Positions 11,801 through 19,867 are shown, numbered from the stretch's first letter. The stretch: 64,000 bases of DNA from an uncultured Rhizobiaceae group bacterium (GCA_947501445.1 CANMVS010000006.1:290749-354748); one strand, 5' to 3'. Made by a program: numbers and translations. The notes: generated by a model from the sequence alone, not told the origin.

Positions 11801-14800
11801 GCGGTTGCTGTCAGGTTGCCATCATCGGTATATTGATGGGTCAGCGAGACCGATGCAGTCTCTCCCGTCCTCAACGCCTGGAAAACAGCCGCACCGGTCG
11901 GATCAAATGATAATTGTCCATTTGCCGGCTCAAAGCTTATGCCGCCGGTTGCCGCATCAATTGTCAAACCATCAATTGTCATGCTGATGAATGACAAATT
12001 CCGCGTTGAAAGCGGTGCATCATCCTGCACCATCTGTGACAACAAGGGGCCGATGTTAACAGAAGCAGCCTCATCCTCGGCGGTCAGAATACCCAGATCA
12101 AGATCGGAAGCCTCAGGTGCATCATTGACTGATTGGACAGTCACCCGCACTTCGGCTGTGTCCGTCAATTCACCATCACTCAACGTGTAGGTAAATGTTT
12201 CCTGACCAAAAAAGTCGGGATCAGGTGTATAGGTGATTGATCCGTCACTGTTGAGAACGGCCTGACCATTTGCCGCAGAACCGACAGAGATCACAACTGC
12301 GGTGTCCCCATCCACATCGACATAGGGGAAGGTTGTCAGTTGCAGGATACCATCTTCACTGATGATGGCGTCGATGTCTTCTGCAACAGGTGCATCGTTA
12401 ACCGGCATGACGTTGATTGTCACACTGGCTGTATCTTCGAGCCGACCATCGCTGGTTGTATAGGTAAATGTGTCCGAACCACTGAAACCGGGGTCCGGCG
12501 TGTAGGTGACCGCACCATCGCTGCCAAGCACGGCGGACCCATTTGCCGGTGTACCGACGGCTGTGATCGTCAGTGTGTCCCCATCAACGTCAACATCATT
12601 GTCCAGCAGATTGGACAAGACAACAGCCTGATTCTCCAGGGTACTGGCGGTATCATCATCAGCCGTTGGCGCATCCTCAACGGGCGCCACATATATATAA
12701 ATATCGGATGAAGCAAAGAGTTCGCCATCTGAAATCGTATAGGAAAATGTATCTTCACCAAAAAAATCAGGGTTTGGGCGATAGGTAATCGTGTTGTCAG
12801 CGCCTAATATAACAATGCCATTTTCTGCAAGTCCAACATCGACGATTGTAAGAGTATCTCCATTGATATCCGTGTCGTTCAACAGAGCATAGTCAATTGT
12901 TATCGCCTCATCTTCCCTCGTTTCGTCAAAATCGAAATCTGCGACCGGTTCGTCATTCAATTCATTGACAGTCACCGTCACTGTCGCCGTATGCGAGGCC
13001 TCGCCATCGGTGACTGTATAGGTGAACGTATCGGTGCCAAAGAAATCCTTGTCCGGTGTATAGGACACATGCCCGTTAACCTGCAGTTCGGCAGTACCAT
13101 TCGCGGCCGGCCCCACAGAGGCAATTGTCAATATATTGCCATCAACATCCCGGTCATTGTCCAGCAGACTGGTAATTTCGACATTCTCGTCTTCATCAAT
13201 CGTCAGCGCATCGGCAAATGCGACCGGATCATCATTAACCGAGCTGGCAAAAACAGTGACTCTGGCTCTCTCGCTGGCAAATCCGTCCGTCGCCGTATAG
13301 AAAAAATGGTCCGTGCCGAAAAAATCCGCATCCGGCGTATAGGTGACGCTCCCGTCATCATGCAGAACCACATCACCATTGGCAGCCGCTTCAATACCTG
13401 TGATGCGAACCCGACTGCCTTCGACATCAAAATCATTGTCAAGCAGGGAATTTACCGTAATGCTTGCATCTTCGGTAGTGTTGATGGTGTCATTTATCAG
13501 AATTGGCGCATCGTTACGGCCTATTTGATCGAAGGCAAGATAGGTGGCACCGGCGCGGTTCACAACAACAAGATTTTCGAAATCATCGACCGTTCGATTT
13601 TCAAATCTTATCTGATCTTCAACACCATCACCATCAAAGTCACCCGTCACAATCAAAGACCCGGGCGATGCGGTAAGATCACTTTTGGAAAAGGTTGTCG
13701 CTTCAACAATAACGACGTCACCGGCATCAAGTGCAATCGTATCGCCTGACAGTTCGTCGGTTGATCCAACGATGGTATCCTTGCCATCACCGGAGTTGAT
13801 AATATCATCACCCAGGCCAGGATTAATCTGATCGTAATCGCCACCGCCTTCGATAAAGTCACCGTCATCCGATCCGATCAGATCGCCCGCTCCATTGGGG
13901 TCGACGGATCTCAGGACCCGAAACGTAATGGTGGCAGTATCAACACCGCCATTTGAATCACTCACCTCAATGGTAAAACTGTCTGATCCAAGAAATCCAC
14001 CCGTCGGCGTGTAGGCATAGGTACCGTCACTATCGATGCTGAGTGTTCCGTTTTGGACGGTGCTAACAACCTGCACAGACAGCACGTCACCTTCCAGATC
14101 AGTGAATCTGGTCAGTATGTTTCCGGTATTTGTTGTGTCCTGCGCCAAACCAATCGTCGTATTTGTAGCAACGGGCGCATCATTGCGACCATCGATTGCA
14201 AATACAACTTCACCGGTATTGCTCAGTCCTTCGCTATCAGTCAATTCGTAAACGACAGTGAGTGTTTCCGAAGAGCCTTCCTGCAACGCCTGAAACACAT
14301 TGATGCTGGTGGGATCAAGTCTCAACAGGCCGGTGGCATCATCATAGGTGATGCCGAATTGCGCCGGATCCACCGGCTGACCACCTACGCTGGCGCCGAC
14401 GAGGGAAACATCCCCCGATGTTAATTGATCACCATCATCAAATGACGCATTCAGCACAGCCGCCATATCGTAGTGTGCGATGGTGTCCTCATCCGTCAAT
14501 GTGCCGGCATCAATGTCTACCGTCACCGGGGCATCATTTTGCCCTTCAACGTCAAAAGAGACGACACCGGTATCTGTCAGACCTTCAGCATCGGCAATTT
14601 CATAGGTAACAGCAACTGTTGCCGTCGCACCAACAGCCAGGGACTGCAGCGCCACCGCGCCAGGACGCTCACCAAACAGATCAGGATTAATGCTGGTGCC
14701 GGCGAAACGTGCGATCCCGGTCGGATCGAACACCAGTGTTCCATTGGCATAGGAAATGTCAAAATCCCGCAGGGCATAGGGTGTACCATCCACCGTCACC

Positions 14801-17800
14801 CCGGTGATGGTGAGATTGTCCGCATCAAGGGGGCCGCCATCATCCGTTGATGCTTCAATCACCGGCGTCATGCTAAATGATATCGGCGTATCCTCATTGG
14901 TGAGAAGCCCGGCATCGAGGTCGGCAGCCACCGGTGCATCGTTGACCTCATTGATGGCCAGCGTGAAGGTCGCCTCAGCAGTTTCCCCATATCCATCTGT
15001 GGCAGTTACCCTTATGTCAATATCATTTTGATTGTTGGGCGGTGTGCCGAGGAATGTACTTCCATTGAGTTGCAGCCAGGACGGCAGTTCGCTTCCATCT
15101 GCAAGAGTTGCGGTCAGTGTCAGATTGCTCGAATCAACATCCCCGAATGCATCTGCCGGTATGGTGAAATTCCAGACAGTGTCTTCATCCGAGTTTTGAT
15201 CGTCAATGCCCTGATCAACGACGGGCGCATCGTTGACGGGCGTGACATTGATGGTAACGGTGCCGACAGAGTTCATATCTTTATCGGTCAGTGCATAATC
15301 GAAACTGGCCACACCATTAAAATCGGCGACGGGTGTGAAGACGAACGAACCATCCGATTTCAGATCGACAATACCCGCGCCTTCAATTTCAAAAATTTCA
15401 GCGACAACACTAAGCGCATCGCCGTCAACATCGTTATCGGGCCCATTGCCATTGTCTACAAGTACATTGCCGGTGACCTGCGTGTCCTCGTCACCTGAAA
15501 AGGCGTCATCAACAGCTGTTGGAACATCGTTCACAGGAGCAACCGTAATGGTGGCAATAGCACCACCTTTCGATACCCCATCAAACAGGGTGTATCTGAA
15601 ACTGGTGACACCATTGAAGTTGGCAACGGGTGCGAATACGAACGAACCATCCGGTTTCAGATCGACAATACCCGCGCCTTCAATTTCAATCGTTTCAGCG
15701 ACAACACTAAGCGCATCGCCGTCAATATCGCTATCGGCCCCATTGCCATTGTCTACAAGTACATTGCCGTTGACCGGCATGTCCTCGTCACCTGAAAAGG
15801 CGTCATCAACAGCCGACGGTCCGTCGTTGACCGGTTTGATGGTGAGTGTGAATCCTGTCTGGGCAGTTGCATCATGGTCATCTTTTGCTGTGACAATGAG
15901 TTCGATATCGCCATTGAAATCCCCGGGTGGCGTGCCGTGGAATTTATTGCCCGTAAAGGTCAACCAACCGGGCAACTCACTTCCATCCGCAAGTGTTGCG
16001 GACAATGTCAGATGGGTTGAATCGACATCCCCGAACGTGTCTTCATGAATGGTGAATTGCCATTCAGCGTCCTCATCAGAGTTTTGACCTTCGATGATCT
16101 GGTATACGACAGGAGCGTCGTTGACAGGATTTATCGCCACCTGGAAAACGGCTTCAACCGTCCCTCCGTCCTCATCTTCAGCGATGACTTTGATGTCAAT
16201 AACGTCGTTGAAGTCAGGTGGCGGTGTGCCGGAAAAGCCGGCGCCGTCAAAGGTCAACCAACCGGGCAGATCGCTACCATCTGCAAGCCCGGCGGATAGC
16301 GCAAGATTTGCCGTTTCAACGTCACTGAATGTACCGGCAGGGACAATGAATTCCCATGGGGTATCCTCATCGGAATTCTGATCATCAATGATCTGTTCCA
16401 ATATTGGCAAATCATTGACGTCGGCAATGGTGAGTTTGAAAATCACTTCGGCGGTCTCACCGTGGTCATCTTCAACCGCGAGCTTGATATCGAGATCGCC
16501 GTTGAAATTGGTCGGGGGCGTGCCAAAAATGGTGTACCCCTCAAAGGTCAGCCAATCGGGCAAAGCGCTGCCATCAGCGAGTGTTGCTATCGGGCGAGAC
16601 AGCGCAGAATCAACATCCATGAATATATCTGCCGGGATAACCAGGGACAAAAATGTATCTTCATCCGAATTTTGATCTGCAATGCCCTTATGCACGATCG
16701 GTGCATCGTTGACCGCATCAACCGTCACCGTGAAGGTCGTTTCAACCGTCTTTCCGCCACCATCTTTAGCGGTGATTTTTATGTTGTATTCACCGTTATA
16801 ATCCTGTGGTGGTGTACCCGTTAATTTGCTGCCGTCAAACGACAACCAGTATGGCAACCCCTTTCCATCCGCAAGTGTTGCGGACAATGTCAGATGGGTT
16901 GAATCGTCATCCCCGAACGCATCCACAGGAATTATGAAAGTCCACTCCGTGTCCTCATCCGAGTTTTGATCGTCAATGCCCTGATCAACGACGGGCGCAT
17001 CGTTGACGGGCGTGACATTGATGGTAACGGTGCCGACAGAGTTCATATCTCCATCGGTCAGTGTATAATCGAAACTGGCCACACCATTAAAATCGGCGAC
17101 GGGTTTAAAGACGAACGAGCCATCCGACTTCAGATCGACAATACCCGCGCCTTCAATTTCAATCGTTTCAGCGACAACACTAAGCGCATCGCCGTCTATA
17201 TCGTTATCGGTCCCATTGCCATTGTCTTCAAGCACATTACCGAAAATCTGCGTGTCCTCGTCACCTGAAAAGGCGTCGTCAACAGCCGACGGTCTGTCGT
17301 TGACCGGTTTGATGGTGAGTGTGAAACCTGTCTGGGCAGTTGCATCATGGTCATCTTTTGCCGTGACAATAATCACGATATCGCCATTGAAATCCCCGGG
17401 TGGCGTGCCGTGGAATTTATTGCCCGTAAAGGTCAACCAACCGGGCAACTCACTTCCATCCGCAAGTGTTGCGGACAATGTCAGATGGGTTGAATCGACA
17501 TCCCCGAACGTGTCTTCATGAATGGTGAATTGCCATTCAGCGTCCTCATCAGAGTTTTGACCTTCGATGATCTGGTATACGACAGGAGCGTCGTTGACAG
17601 GATTTATCGCCACCTGGAAAACGGCTTCAACCGTCCCTCCGTCCTCATCTTCAGCGATGACTTTGATGTCAATAACGCCGTTGAAGTCAGGTGGCGGTGT
17701 GCCGGAAAAGCCAGCGCCGTCAAAGGACAACCAACCGGGCAGATCGCTACCATCTGCAAGCCCGGCGGATAGTGCAAGAATTGCCGTTTCAACGTCACTG

Positions 17801-19428
17801 AATGTACCGGCAGGGACAAAGAATTCCAATGGGGTATCCTCATCGGAATTCTGATCATCAATGATCTGTTCCAATATTGGCAAATCATTGACGCCGGCAA
17901 TGGTGAGTTTGAAAATCACTTCGGCGGTCTCACTGTGGTCATCTTCAACCGTGAGCTTGATATCGAGATCGCCGTTGAAATTGGTCGGGGGCGTGCCAAA
18001 AATGGTGTTCCCCTCAACGGTCAGCCAATCGGGCAAAGCGCTGCCATCAGCAAGTGTTGCTATCGGGCGAGACAGCGCAGAATCAACATCCATGAATATA
18101 TCTGCCGGGATAACCAGGGACAAAAATGTATCTTCATCCGAATTGTGATCTGCAATGCCCTTATGCACGATCGGTGCATCGTTGATCGCATCAACCGTCA
18201 CGGTGAAGGTCGTTTCAACCGTCTTTCCGCCACCATCTTTAGCGCTGATTTTTATGTTGAATTCACCGTTATAATCCTGTGGTGGTGTACCCGTTAATTT
18301 GCTGCCGTCAAAGGACAACCAGTCTGGCAGGTTGTTACCGTCTGCCAGGGTCGCGGTCAGTGTCAGCACTGCCGACTCGACATCATTGAACGTTTCCTCA
18401 TCAATGATGAATTCCCATGGGGTATCCTCATCGGAATTCTGATCATCAATGGCCCGGTGAACCGTTGGGGCATCATTGCCGCCGGTAATGGTAACAATAA
18501 TGGTCTGCACAAGGGTATCGGGGCCCGATGATGCATTGAAGCTGAAAGTTGCTGTTACTGTTTCGTTGTCATTCAGGTAATCCAAATGCGCACGGTCAAA
18601 GGAGATAGTGCCGGTTGTCGTATCGAGGGCAAACAGGCTCTCAAGGCCGCCAAGGGACTGCGGGCCACTGGCTTCAACAAAGACCAGCCCGCCTGCATAG
18701 TGTATCGGCGTGTCGCCTATATCCTGATCGATGATGGTAACGTAGTCAGCGATGGCGACAGTTACAATGTCAGACAATCCCGAATCACCCTCAATGACTG
18801 CATCAGGATGGGCAATTGAGATTTCCGGCGTACTATTGATGATTTCGATCTGGATATTCTCGAAGGAAGCGAAAGTCACATTGAGGCTTGAGAACTTTCC
18901 CGATACCGCCCTGCCGCTATTGATCCTGTCCTGAAACTGAGCCCATTCCGTCTGGAAGACGGCGTCATCATGCATGGTTTGGGTTATCTGCAGAACCAGA
19001 GTGTCTCGCCCGCGGCCACCATGATAGTAGTCGTGGGAATCAATATTTTTCAGGGCGTCGTGGATGACCGTGTCATTGCCGTGGCCGGCCATAATTTTGT
19101 CATTGCCGGCACCGCCCCGGATGATGTCATTGCCCCTGCCGGCATAAATATGGTCATTGCCATCACCGCCATCAACGTCGTCGTTGCCGCGGCCGGCAGA
19201 GATGATGTCATCACCGTCACCGCCATCGACCGTATCATCTCCACGGCCGGAGAAGATCAGATCGTTGCCATTGCCGCCATCAACCGTATCGTTGCCACGG
19301 CCGGAGAAAATGACGTCATTGCCATCACCACCATCAACGTCATCATCACCATCCCTGGCGAATATCCAATCCCGTTTACCGGTTCCCTTGATCGTATTGC
19401 TTTTGTTGTTACCACGCAAAAATGCCAT
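2887..19428 (-). CDS. giant RTX/cadherin-like repeat protein with embedded lipase-like domain (5,513 aa)
   Basis: This is probably a secreted or surface-attached calcium-dependent protein combining adhesin-like arrays with an esterase/lipase-like domain. Approximate layout: RTX nonapeptides at 10-130; a VCBS-like segment to 320; nine CADG-type repeats of about 95 aa marked NSDED, with Ig/cadherin-like repeats between, to 1490; two VCBS-like domains; a small RTX block at 1840-1900; about 1,900 residues of tandem cadherin-like repeats (NDAP, DVDGDTL, FTYTxxDG); a class-3-lipase-like region at 3900-4345 with SFRGTD and GHSLGGH (Ser4161); Asp-rich DxDGDG repeats at 4366-4447; RTX at 4540-4597 and 4956-5223; and a C-terminal cadherin-like domain ending EAIA. 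The ATG at 19428 has GGAGG 9 nt upstream; the ATG 17 codons earlier lacks a site. There is no Sec signal, which fits type I secretion. No TolC, HlyB or HlyD genes are nearby. Substrate and target are unknown. Confidence 0.85.
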   Translation of the reverse strand: MAFLRGNNKSNTIKGTGKRDWIFARDGDDDVDGGDGNDVIFSGRGNDTVDGGNGNDLIFSGRGDDTVDGGDGDDIISAGRGNDDVDGGDGNDHIYAGRGNDIIRGGAGNDKIMAGHGNDTVIHDALKNIDSHDYYHGGRGRDTLVLQITQTMHDDAVFQTEWAQFQDRINSGRAVSGKFSSLNVTFASFENIQIEIINSTPEISIAHPDAVIEGDSGLSDIVTVAIADYVTIIDQDIGDTPIHYAGGLVFVEASGPQSLGGLESLFALDTTTGTISFDRAHLDYLNDNETVTATFSFNASSGPDTLVQTIIVTITGGNDAPTVHRAIDDQNSDEDTPWEFIIDEETFNDVESAVLTLTATLADGNNLPDWLSFDGSKLTGTPPQDYNGEFNIKISAKDGGGKTVETTFTVTVDAINDAPIVHKGIADHNSDEDTFLSLVIPADIFMDVDSALSRPIATLADGSALPDWLTVEGNTIFGTPPTNFNGDLDIKLTVEDDHSETAEVIFKLTIAGVNDLPILEQIIDDQNSDEDTPLEFFVPAGTFSDVETAILALSAGLADGSDLPGWLSFDGAGFSGTPPPDFNGVIDIKVIAEDEDGGTVEAVFQVAINPVNDAPVVYQIIEGQNSDEDAEWQFTIHEDTFGDVDSTHLTLSATLADGSELPGWLTFTGNKFHGTPPGDFNGDIVIIVTAKDDHDATAQTGFTLTIKPVNDRPSAVDDAFSGDEDTQIFGNVLEDNGNGTDNDIDGDALSVVAETIEIEGAGIVDLKSDGSFVFKPVADFNGVASFDYTLTDGDMNSVGTVTINVTPVNDAPVVDQGIDDQNSDEDTEWTFIIPVDAFGDDDSTHLTLSATLADGKGLPYWLSFDGSKLTGTPPQDYNGEYNIKITAKDGGGKTVETTFTVTVDAVNDAPIVHKGIADQNSDEDTFLSLVIPADIFMDVDSALSRPIATLADGSALPDWLTFEGYTIFGTPPTNFNGDLDIKLAVEDDHGETAEVIFKLTIADVNDLPILEQIIDDQNSDEDTPWEFIVPAGTFSDVETANLALSAGLADGSDLPGWLTFDGAGFSGTPPPDFNDVIDIKVIAEDEDGGTVEAVFQVAINPVNDAPVVYQIIEGQNSDEDAEWQFTIHEDTFGDVDSTHLTLSATLADGSELPGWLTFTGNKFHGTPPGDFNGDIELIVTAKDDHDATAQTGFTLTIKPVNDGPSAVDDAFSGDEDMPVNGNVLVDNGNGADSDIDGDALSVVAETIEIEGAGIVDLKPDGSFVFAPVANFNGVTSFRYTLFDGVSKGGAIATITVAPVNDVPTAVDDAFSGDEDTQVTGNVLVDNGNGPDNDVDGDALSVVAEIFEIEGAGIVDLKSDGSFVFTPVADFNGVASFDYALTDKDMNSVGTVTINVTPVNDAPVVDQGIDDQNSDEDTVWNFTIPADAFGDVDSSNLTLTATLADGSELPSWLQLNGSTFLGTPPNNQNDIDIRVTATDGYGETAEATFTLAINEVNDAPVAADLDAGLLTNEDTPISFSMTPVIEASTDDGGPLDADNLTITGVTVDGTPYALRDFDISYANGTLVFDPTGIARFAGTSINPDLFGERPGAVALQSLAVGATATVAVTYEIADAEGLTDTGVVSFDVEGQNDAPVTVDIDAGTLTDEDTIAHYDMAAVLNASFDDGDQLTSGDVSLVGASVGGQPVDPAQFGITYDDATGLLRLDPTSINVFQALQEGSSETLTVVYELTDSEGLSNTGEVVFAIDGRNDAPVATNTTIGLAQDTTNTGNILTRFTDLEGDVLSVQVVSTVQNGTLSIDSDGTYAYTPTGGFLGSDSFTIEVSDSNGGVDTATITFRVLRSVDPNGAGDLIGSDDGDFIEGGGDYDQINPGLGDDIINSGDGKDTIVGSTDELSGDTIALDAGDVVIVEATTFSKSDLTASPGSLIVTGDFDGDGVEDQIRFENRTVDDFENLVVVNRAGATYLAFDQIGRNDAPILINDTINTTEDASITVNSLLDNDFDVEGSRVRITGIEAAANGDVVLHDDGSVTYTPDADFFGTDHFFYTATDGFASERARVTVFASSVNDDPVAFADALTIDEDENVEITSLLDNDRDVDGNILTIASVGPAANGTAELQVNGHVSYTPDKDFFGTDTFTYTVTDGEASHTATVTVTVNELNDEPVADFDFDETREDEAITIDYALLNDTDINGDTLTIVDVGLAENGIVILGADNTITYRPNPDFFGEDTFSYTISDGELFASSDIYIYVAPVEDAPTADDDTASTLENQAVVLSNLLDNDVDVDGDTLTITAVGTPANGSAVLGSDGAVTYTPDPGFSGSDTFTYTTSDGRLEDTASVTINVMPVNDAPVAEDIDAIISEDGILQLTTFPYVDVDGDTAVVISVGSAANGQAVLNSDGSITYTPDPDFFGQETFTYTLSDGELTDTAEVRVTVQSVNDAPEASDLDLGILTAEDEAASVNIGPLLSQMVQDDAPLSTRNLSFISMTIDGLTIDAATGGISFEPANGQLSFDPTGAAVFQALRTGETASVSLTHQYTDDGNLTATAKTSFQVEGADDAPVAQDDSRIFAVDTTTIITDLVGNDTDGDGDSLHITNVGTAAHGTVVLNANGSISYTPNAGYDGDDQFTYEVFDGTYYGTGTVLLSTANTAPVAVSDDVTLDEDTAYSGNVLANDTDANGDALTATLVDTVQNGSLEFATDGSFTYTPDANFNGSDTFTYFASDGEDVSETTTVNLSVSAIDDLFTVLNTEFHITVEENTEFFLPWTNIFTEVDGDRPSFITTGDFFAQFALLRSDGLTYRAQEYNGVADTGEFNLLIIEGSEFAELKFFVTITDVNDAPVAVDDIVQGVEDTPLEIDVLANDSDPDGGFLSITSVTQPDNGQVVITQNGTLLYTPDSDYNENHSLNEHQFIDYTVTDGTNEVTASVRITVASVHDAPEADEDSYLTFENTPISGDVTLNDSDGDIGITAIGLGPTELVSDVANGTLTLQRSGVDWRGVFTYIPDPGFEGTDTFSYRINGQGTESSNIATVSIFVEGADDKPVVNADNVSVSEDSILTGNVLLNDYDPEEQPLTAALVSGVSNGALNLASDGSYTYTPGADFNGVDSFTYTASDGGLVSDVETVTITVTAANDLPTAADDSLSTGEDQTLAGNVLINDTDPDGDTLKAVLGRDVGHGTLVLRDDGSFDYAPDANFFGTDTFTYFANDGTGNSVTEATVSIDIAPHADAPVAVDDHATFVWRANTPITGNVLDNDTDGDGDTLTAQLVDDVQNGTLELSADGTFTYTPDANLRGIDSFTYLATDGTNQSQLATVTIKTENVAPSVGDDMIVVAPNTSIEIAALANDTDSDGDILSYLSVADPEYGTVSITNTGKLLYRADDNYIGNDSFTYTVTDGLDTSTATVNVTIGETDGTGGNVDIATTLEDQSVAIDVSANDVFEDGDFLYPYYIVVSYLGGQYDVFSVKTSLAGGTIDYDVSDGIGQGFETDGTVVYTPPQDFVGIDSFDYVLREGSKHSVVRVYVNVTPVADATVAHDDQFTVSPGSSVTLAPLTNDIDVDGGPLIVTDFSYNGPAQIQWNTNGTLHYVAADGFTGVDWIDYTVTDGSGESDTATIAVLVDNAPVANDDAGSIDQNRRLIINVLDNDSDVENDDLELVSVSDGDNGTTFINADGTVTYEPDADFVGQDSFTYTITDGDQQTMATVTVDVQANAAPVAIDDTVTIRPGEQIIDVLLNDTDAEGNALSILSVSGAKNGVVTLLSDGTVTYTANLNYQGADSFTYQLDDGGATDVATVFVTVDGGTGPVLQNDAASVDQGQSIDIDVLGNDVDHDGDDLTVTKVQQGAFGTTSINPDGTISYVARDGFTGKDAFTYHVSDGLHTTSATVQVNVEAGEAGPVAPTNLFEGAGLTHTINYFALNVQSDANEITFDVNTQWHPRIVEAFADFVVSGAPASNLTRFKVDLTDLPDGVLSFGTGEAANNIEIEWAVSDDLLETINALAMSSYDQARVLNLDKGSSAQNDGIRNKLVISSDYVHNQIFDWEQIPADTEYFNAITDDPDTSRDDTYYPDSDDGYSTDVDKEGVGVWGIELFSFASGEGNAQVRTHGEDTLSLSFRGTDQWQDYFSDNLRSLSDGGASSYSANRFEPLLTALNSYLEDNPQITNIYVNGHSLGGHLVNSLYFAVAYEGRYEQLKEALFIAQNPVSSPEWTLTEEFAEDRMQNYYAIGPENDFIYKAGLRGDVDINFLTLAFGGYISMSPFQPDRPHHTNNMVYYDQSYTNDLYPILLENSDGSGIDYWESWKYYLSSFDGSYDSEGAHKQMYTIDIAHRRTLSDQETLAQFARQATGDAPLYIIATGDPIRVSEGKATTYGLYQSTIDTNGDGYHDSVDRDGDGIVDIQGFATFFDVPETAPTSFIAAPFLNAIDTDFDGYVDNIDADGDGIGDYLQADGWELSFVDSDDSLLANPIIRDVVSEPDGFGHFIYSHAQVYSALRRIDETTGHVEYVSLYAYSEIPHIAERSHLDEGIHYLGLDDVYAGFSLSNSASKHSNIVDANDDIRAGMYNDILEGLRGDDLLDGGGGDDVILGGAGSDRMIGGAGDDIIIGWGNSGPVANGDKVRTGENTSITIDVLANDTDLDGDNLTISDIRVRVLDNPTSEYGNGTVVVNDDGTLTYTPQSGFQGKDAFVYEITDGQQTAQTLVTVVVDGNPGSDQNIAPVAMWDTATTLVGEGVLIDVLANDYDLDGVSVSFEYGSLPEIFVDGVSETEDIGLLIHEALQFGNLPTDSTDGTPGEWTIDQIVILGGFATAPQHGTASLSGGVYNYGVVTEPSVGSDVTYLLPTMGIGRIFYQPDPDFVGVDTIEYYLWDGQKLDIGKVTITVGNPEPYNQVDTAVYLGERSTFAIMRVSGDAANPVLAIRDLDAADGNEGTDLVRDVDFVEFADMTVDLTTLWNEAVDVLPDYEAPVEDDILDGTDADDLMVGGSGNDIINGHGGNDTIYGGTPISNNPIAYVPNPDGENILSGGAGNDHIIGGQQRDIIYGGDDDDTIDVSPVSNPAFFADDRAYGGAGNDTLNGVDDVNSIWLYGDEGDDLITLGAEGRGHAYGGAGADTIYAGFQSYTYGGAGDDKIYGGSGEDQSYGGEGDDVIEGKDGADTLNGGDGDDFLDGGNGNDTLIGGDGSDTLLGQSGNNILVGGSGRDRMIGLDGADTFTGGEGNDIIQGGTYRDINNPGVEDDLSYGIRDTAIFSGFIDDYSIVAVDGEPLGTAFRVRDLYSPDGDDGTDTVYDIEQLTFADGTFSGIDIATNHAVAILQDAPAVVAPTIALSDVVTSIAEDIDTTTRVKVADIDLNDMGLGKTIISLQQDDGAPFEIDGNAIYIRAGTGYNYEHSDMITAQVKVHDPNIDNGVADVATLNISIADVDEAPVVSITDTSSVARPDAQNGTELAQVLVFDQDDDVFSFAITAGNSDADGDGRNAFNMDSYGRILIGDNDDLVDLIGSPVELTIEVTSTSFTPTISHFVEIEAIA
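6390..7735 (-). other. class-3-lipase-like domain inside the 5,513-aa protein
   Basis: Residues about 3900-4345 form a non-repetitive island within the repeat arrays. It contains SFRGTD (an oxyanion-side motif of lipase class 3), the nucleophile elbow GHSLGGH with Ser4161, GPENDFIYK as a candidate acid, and PHHTNN as a candidate catalytic histidine. All four motifs are kept in the paralogous protein (SFRGTD, GHSLGGH, GHENDFIYK, PNHTNN), which supports an active hydrolase. The acid and histidine assignments are inferred. Confidence 0.65.
15620..16850 (-). repeat. internal duplication, copy A, in the first giant gene
   Basis: This stretch of about 1.23 kb matches 17093-18323 at a constant offset of 1,473 bp (491 codons). 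I checked alignment anchors at 15658/17131, 15841/17314, 16441/17914 and 16681/18154. It covers one Ig/cadherin-like repeat plus parts of four CADG-type repeats. Only scattered base differences were seen. Confidence 0.8.
17093..18323 (-). repeat. internal duplication, copy B, in the first giant gene
   Basis: This is the partner of 15620-16850 at an offset of 1,473 bp. The spacer between the copies (about 16850-17093) carries a further CADG repeat. The whole offset is a multiple of three, so the reading frame is kept. Confidence 0.8.
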
Positions 19429-19500
19429 CACCGGTACCCTCCGACTGCGAAAGAACTGCCCCGCTCGGGGAAAATCCATGGAACCGAAATACTACTGACG
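17902..19500 (-). repeat. 5' duplicated block shared by the two giant genes, copy 1
   Basis: This block matches 28190-29788 at a constant offset of 10,288 bp, with few mismatches over roughly 1.6 kb. It includes the ribosome binding site and the N-terminal RTX block. One patch near 18690-18760 is strongly diverged, while sequence on both sides is nearly identical. Confidence 0.8.
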
Positions 19501-19850
19501 TTAACTTCAACTAACTGGGAGTTGGTAAATATTCGTGTATATACTGTATTAAACTTCCATTTACCGTTATGCTCGCAATTACAATACTAATGTCAATATT
19601 ACCTTCCATAGAACTCTAGATGTTTTCATTTAATAAAGAATATTTTACATATTGCAACAATACTTATATTATAATTTTAAGTTTTTTTGTATTATTGAGT
19701 ATAAAATCTCCGATAAATCGCTGTTTTTAAATAAAACTAGTGATTTTACTACAAATAATTTTTATTTGATATGTATTTCTCTGATTTAAATGAATTTCCA
19801 GTTCCATTCGAATCTGCCGGTTGAATATGCTGGATAATCAAAGAGGATTT
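19480..19850 (-). promoter_or_regulatory. AT-rich leader of the first giant gene
   Basis: This strongly AT-rich stretch lies upstream of the start at 19428. It shares conserved blocks with the leader of the second giant gene at matching distances from the start. These are a perfect palindrome TATTGCAACAATA (19650-19662, about 222 bp upstream), CTGTTTTTAAATAAAAC (19721-19737, about 293 bp) and TTGAATATGCTGG (19821-19833, about 393 bp). Conserved blocks in an otherwise diverged leader suggest regulatory sites. No specific -35/-10 pair is claimed. Confidence 0.45.
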
Positions 19851-19867
19851 ACTGGCGTCATGAATTA

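Noticed and set aside
3148..18297. Many long plus-strand open frames opposite the larger giant gene
   Set aside because: They are antisense to a highly repetitive, Asp- and Gly-rich coding sequence. They repeat with the same period as the domains, show no family features and have no ribosome binding sites.
15000..18500. Regularly spaced DNA repeats that could suggest a CRISPR array
   Set aside because: The period is about 285-300 bp and is the codon-level repeat of CADG-type protein domains in an open frame. There are no short identical repeats with unique spacers and no cas genes.
19429..19479. Extended N-terminus (MDFPRAGQFF and so on) of the giant protein, also present in the paralogue
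   Set aside because: No ribosome binding site precedes that ATG, while GGAGG precedes the ATG at 19428. The conservation comes from duplicated DNA.
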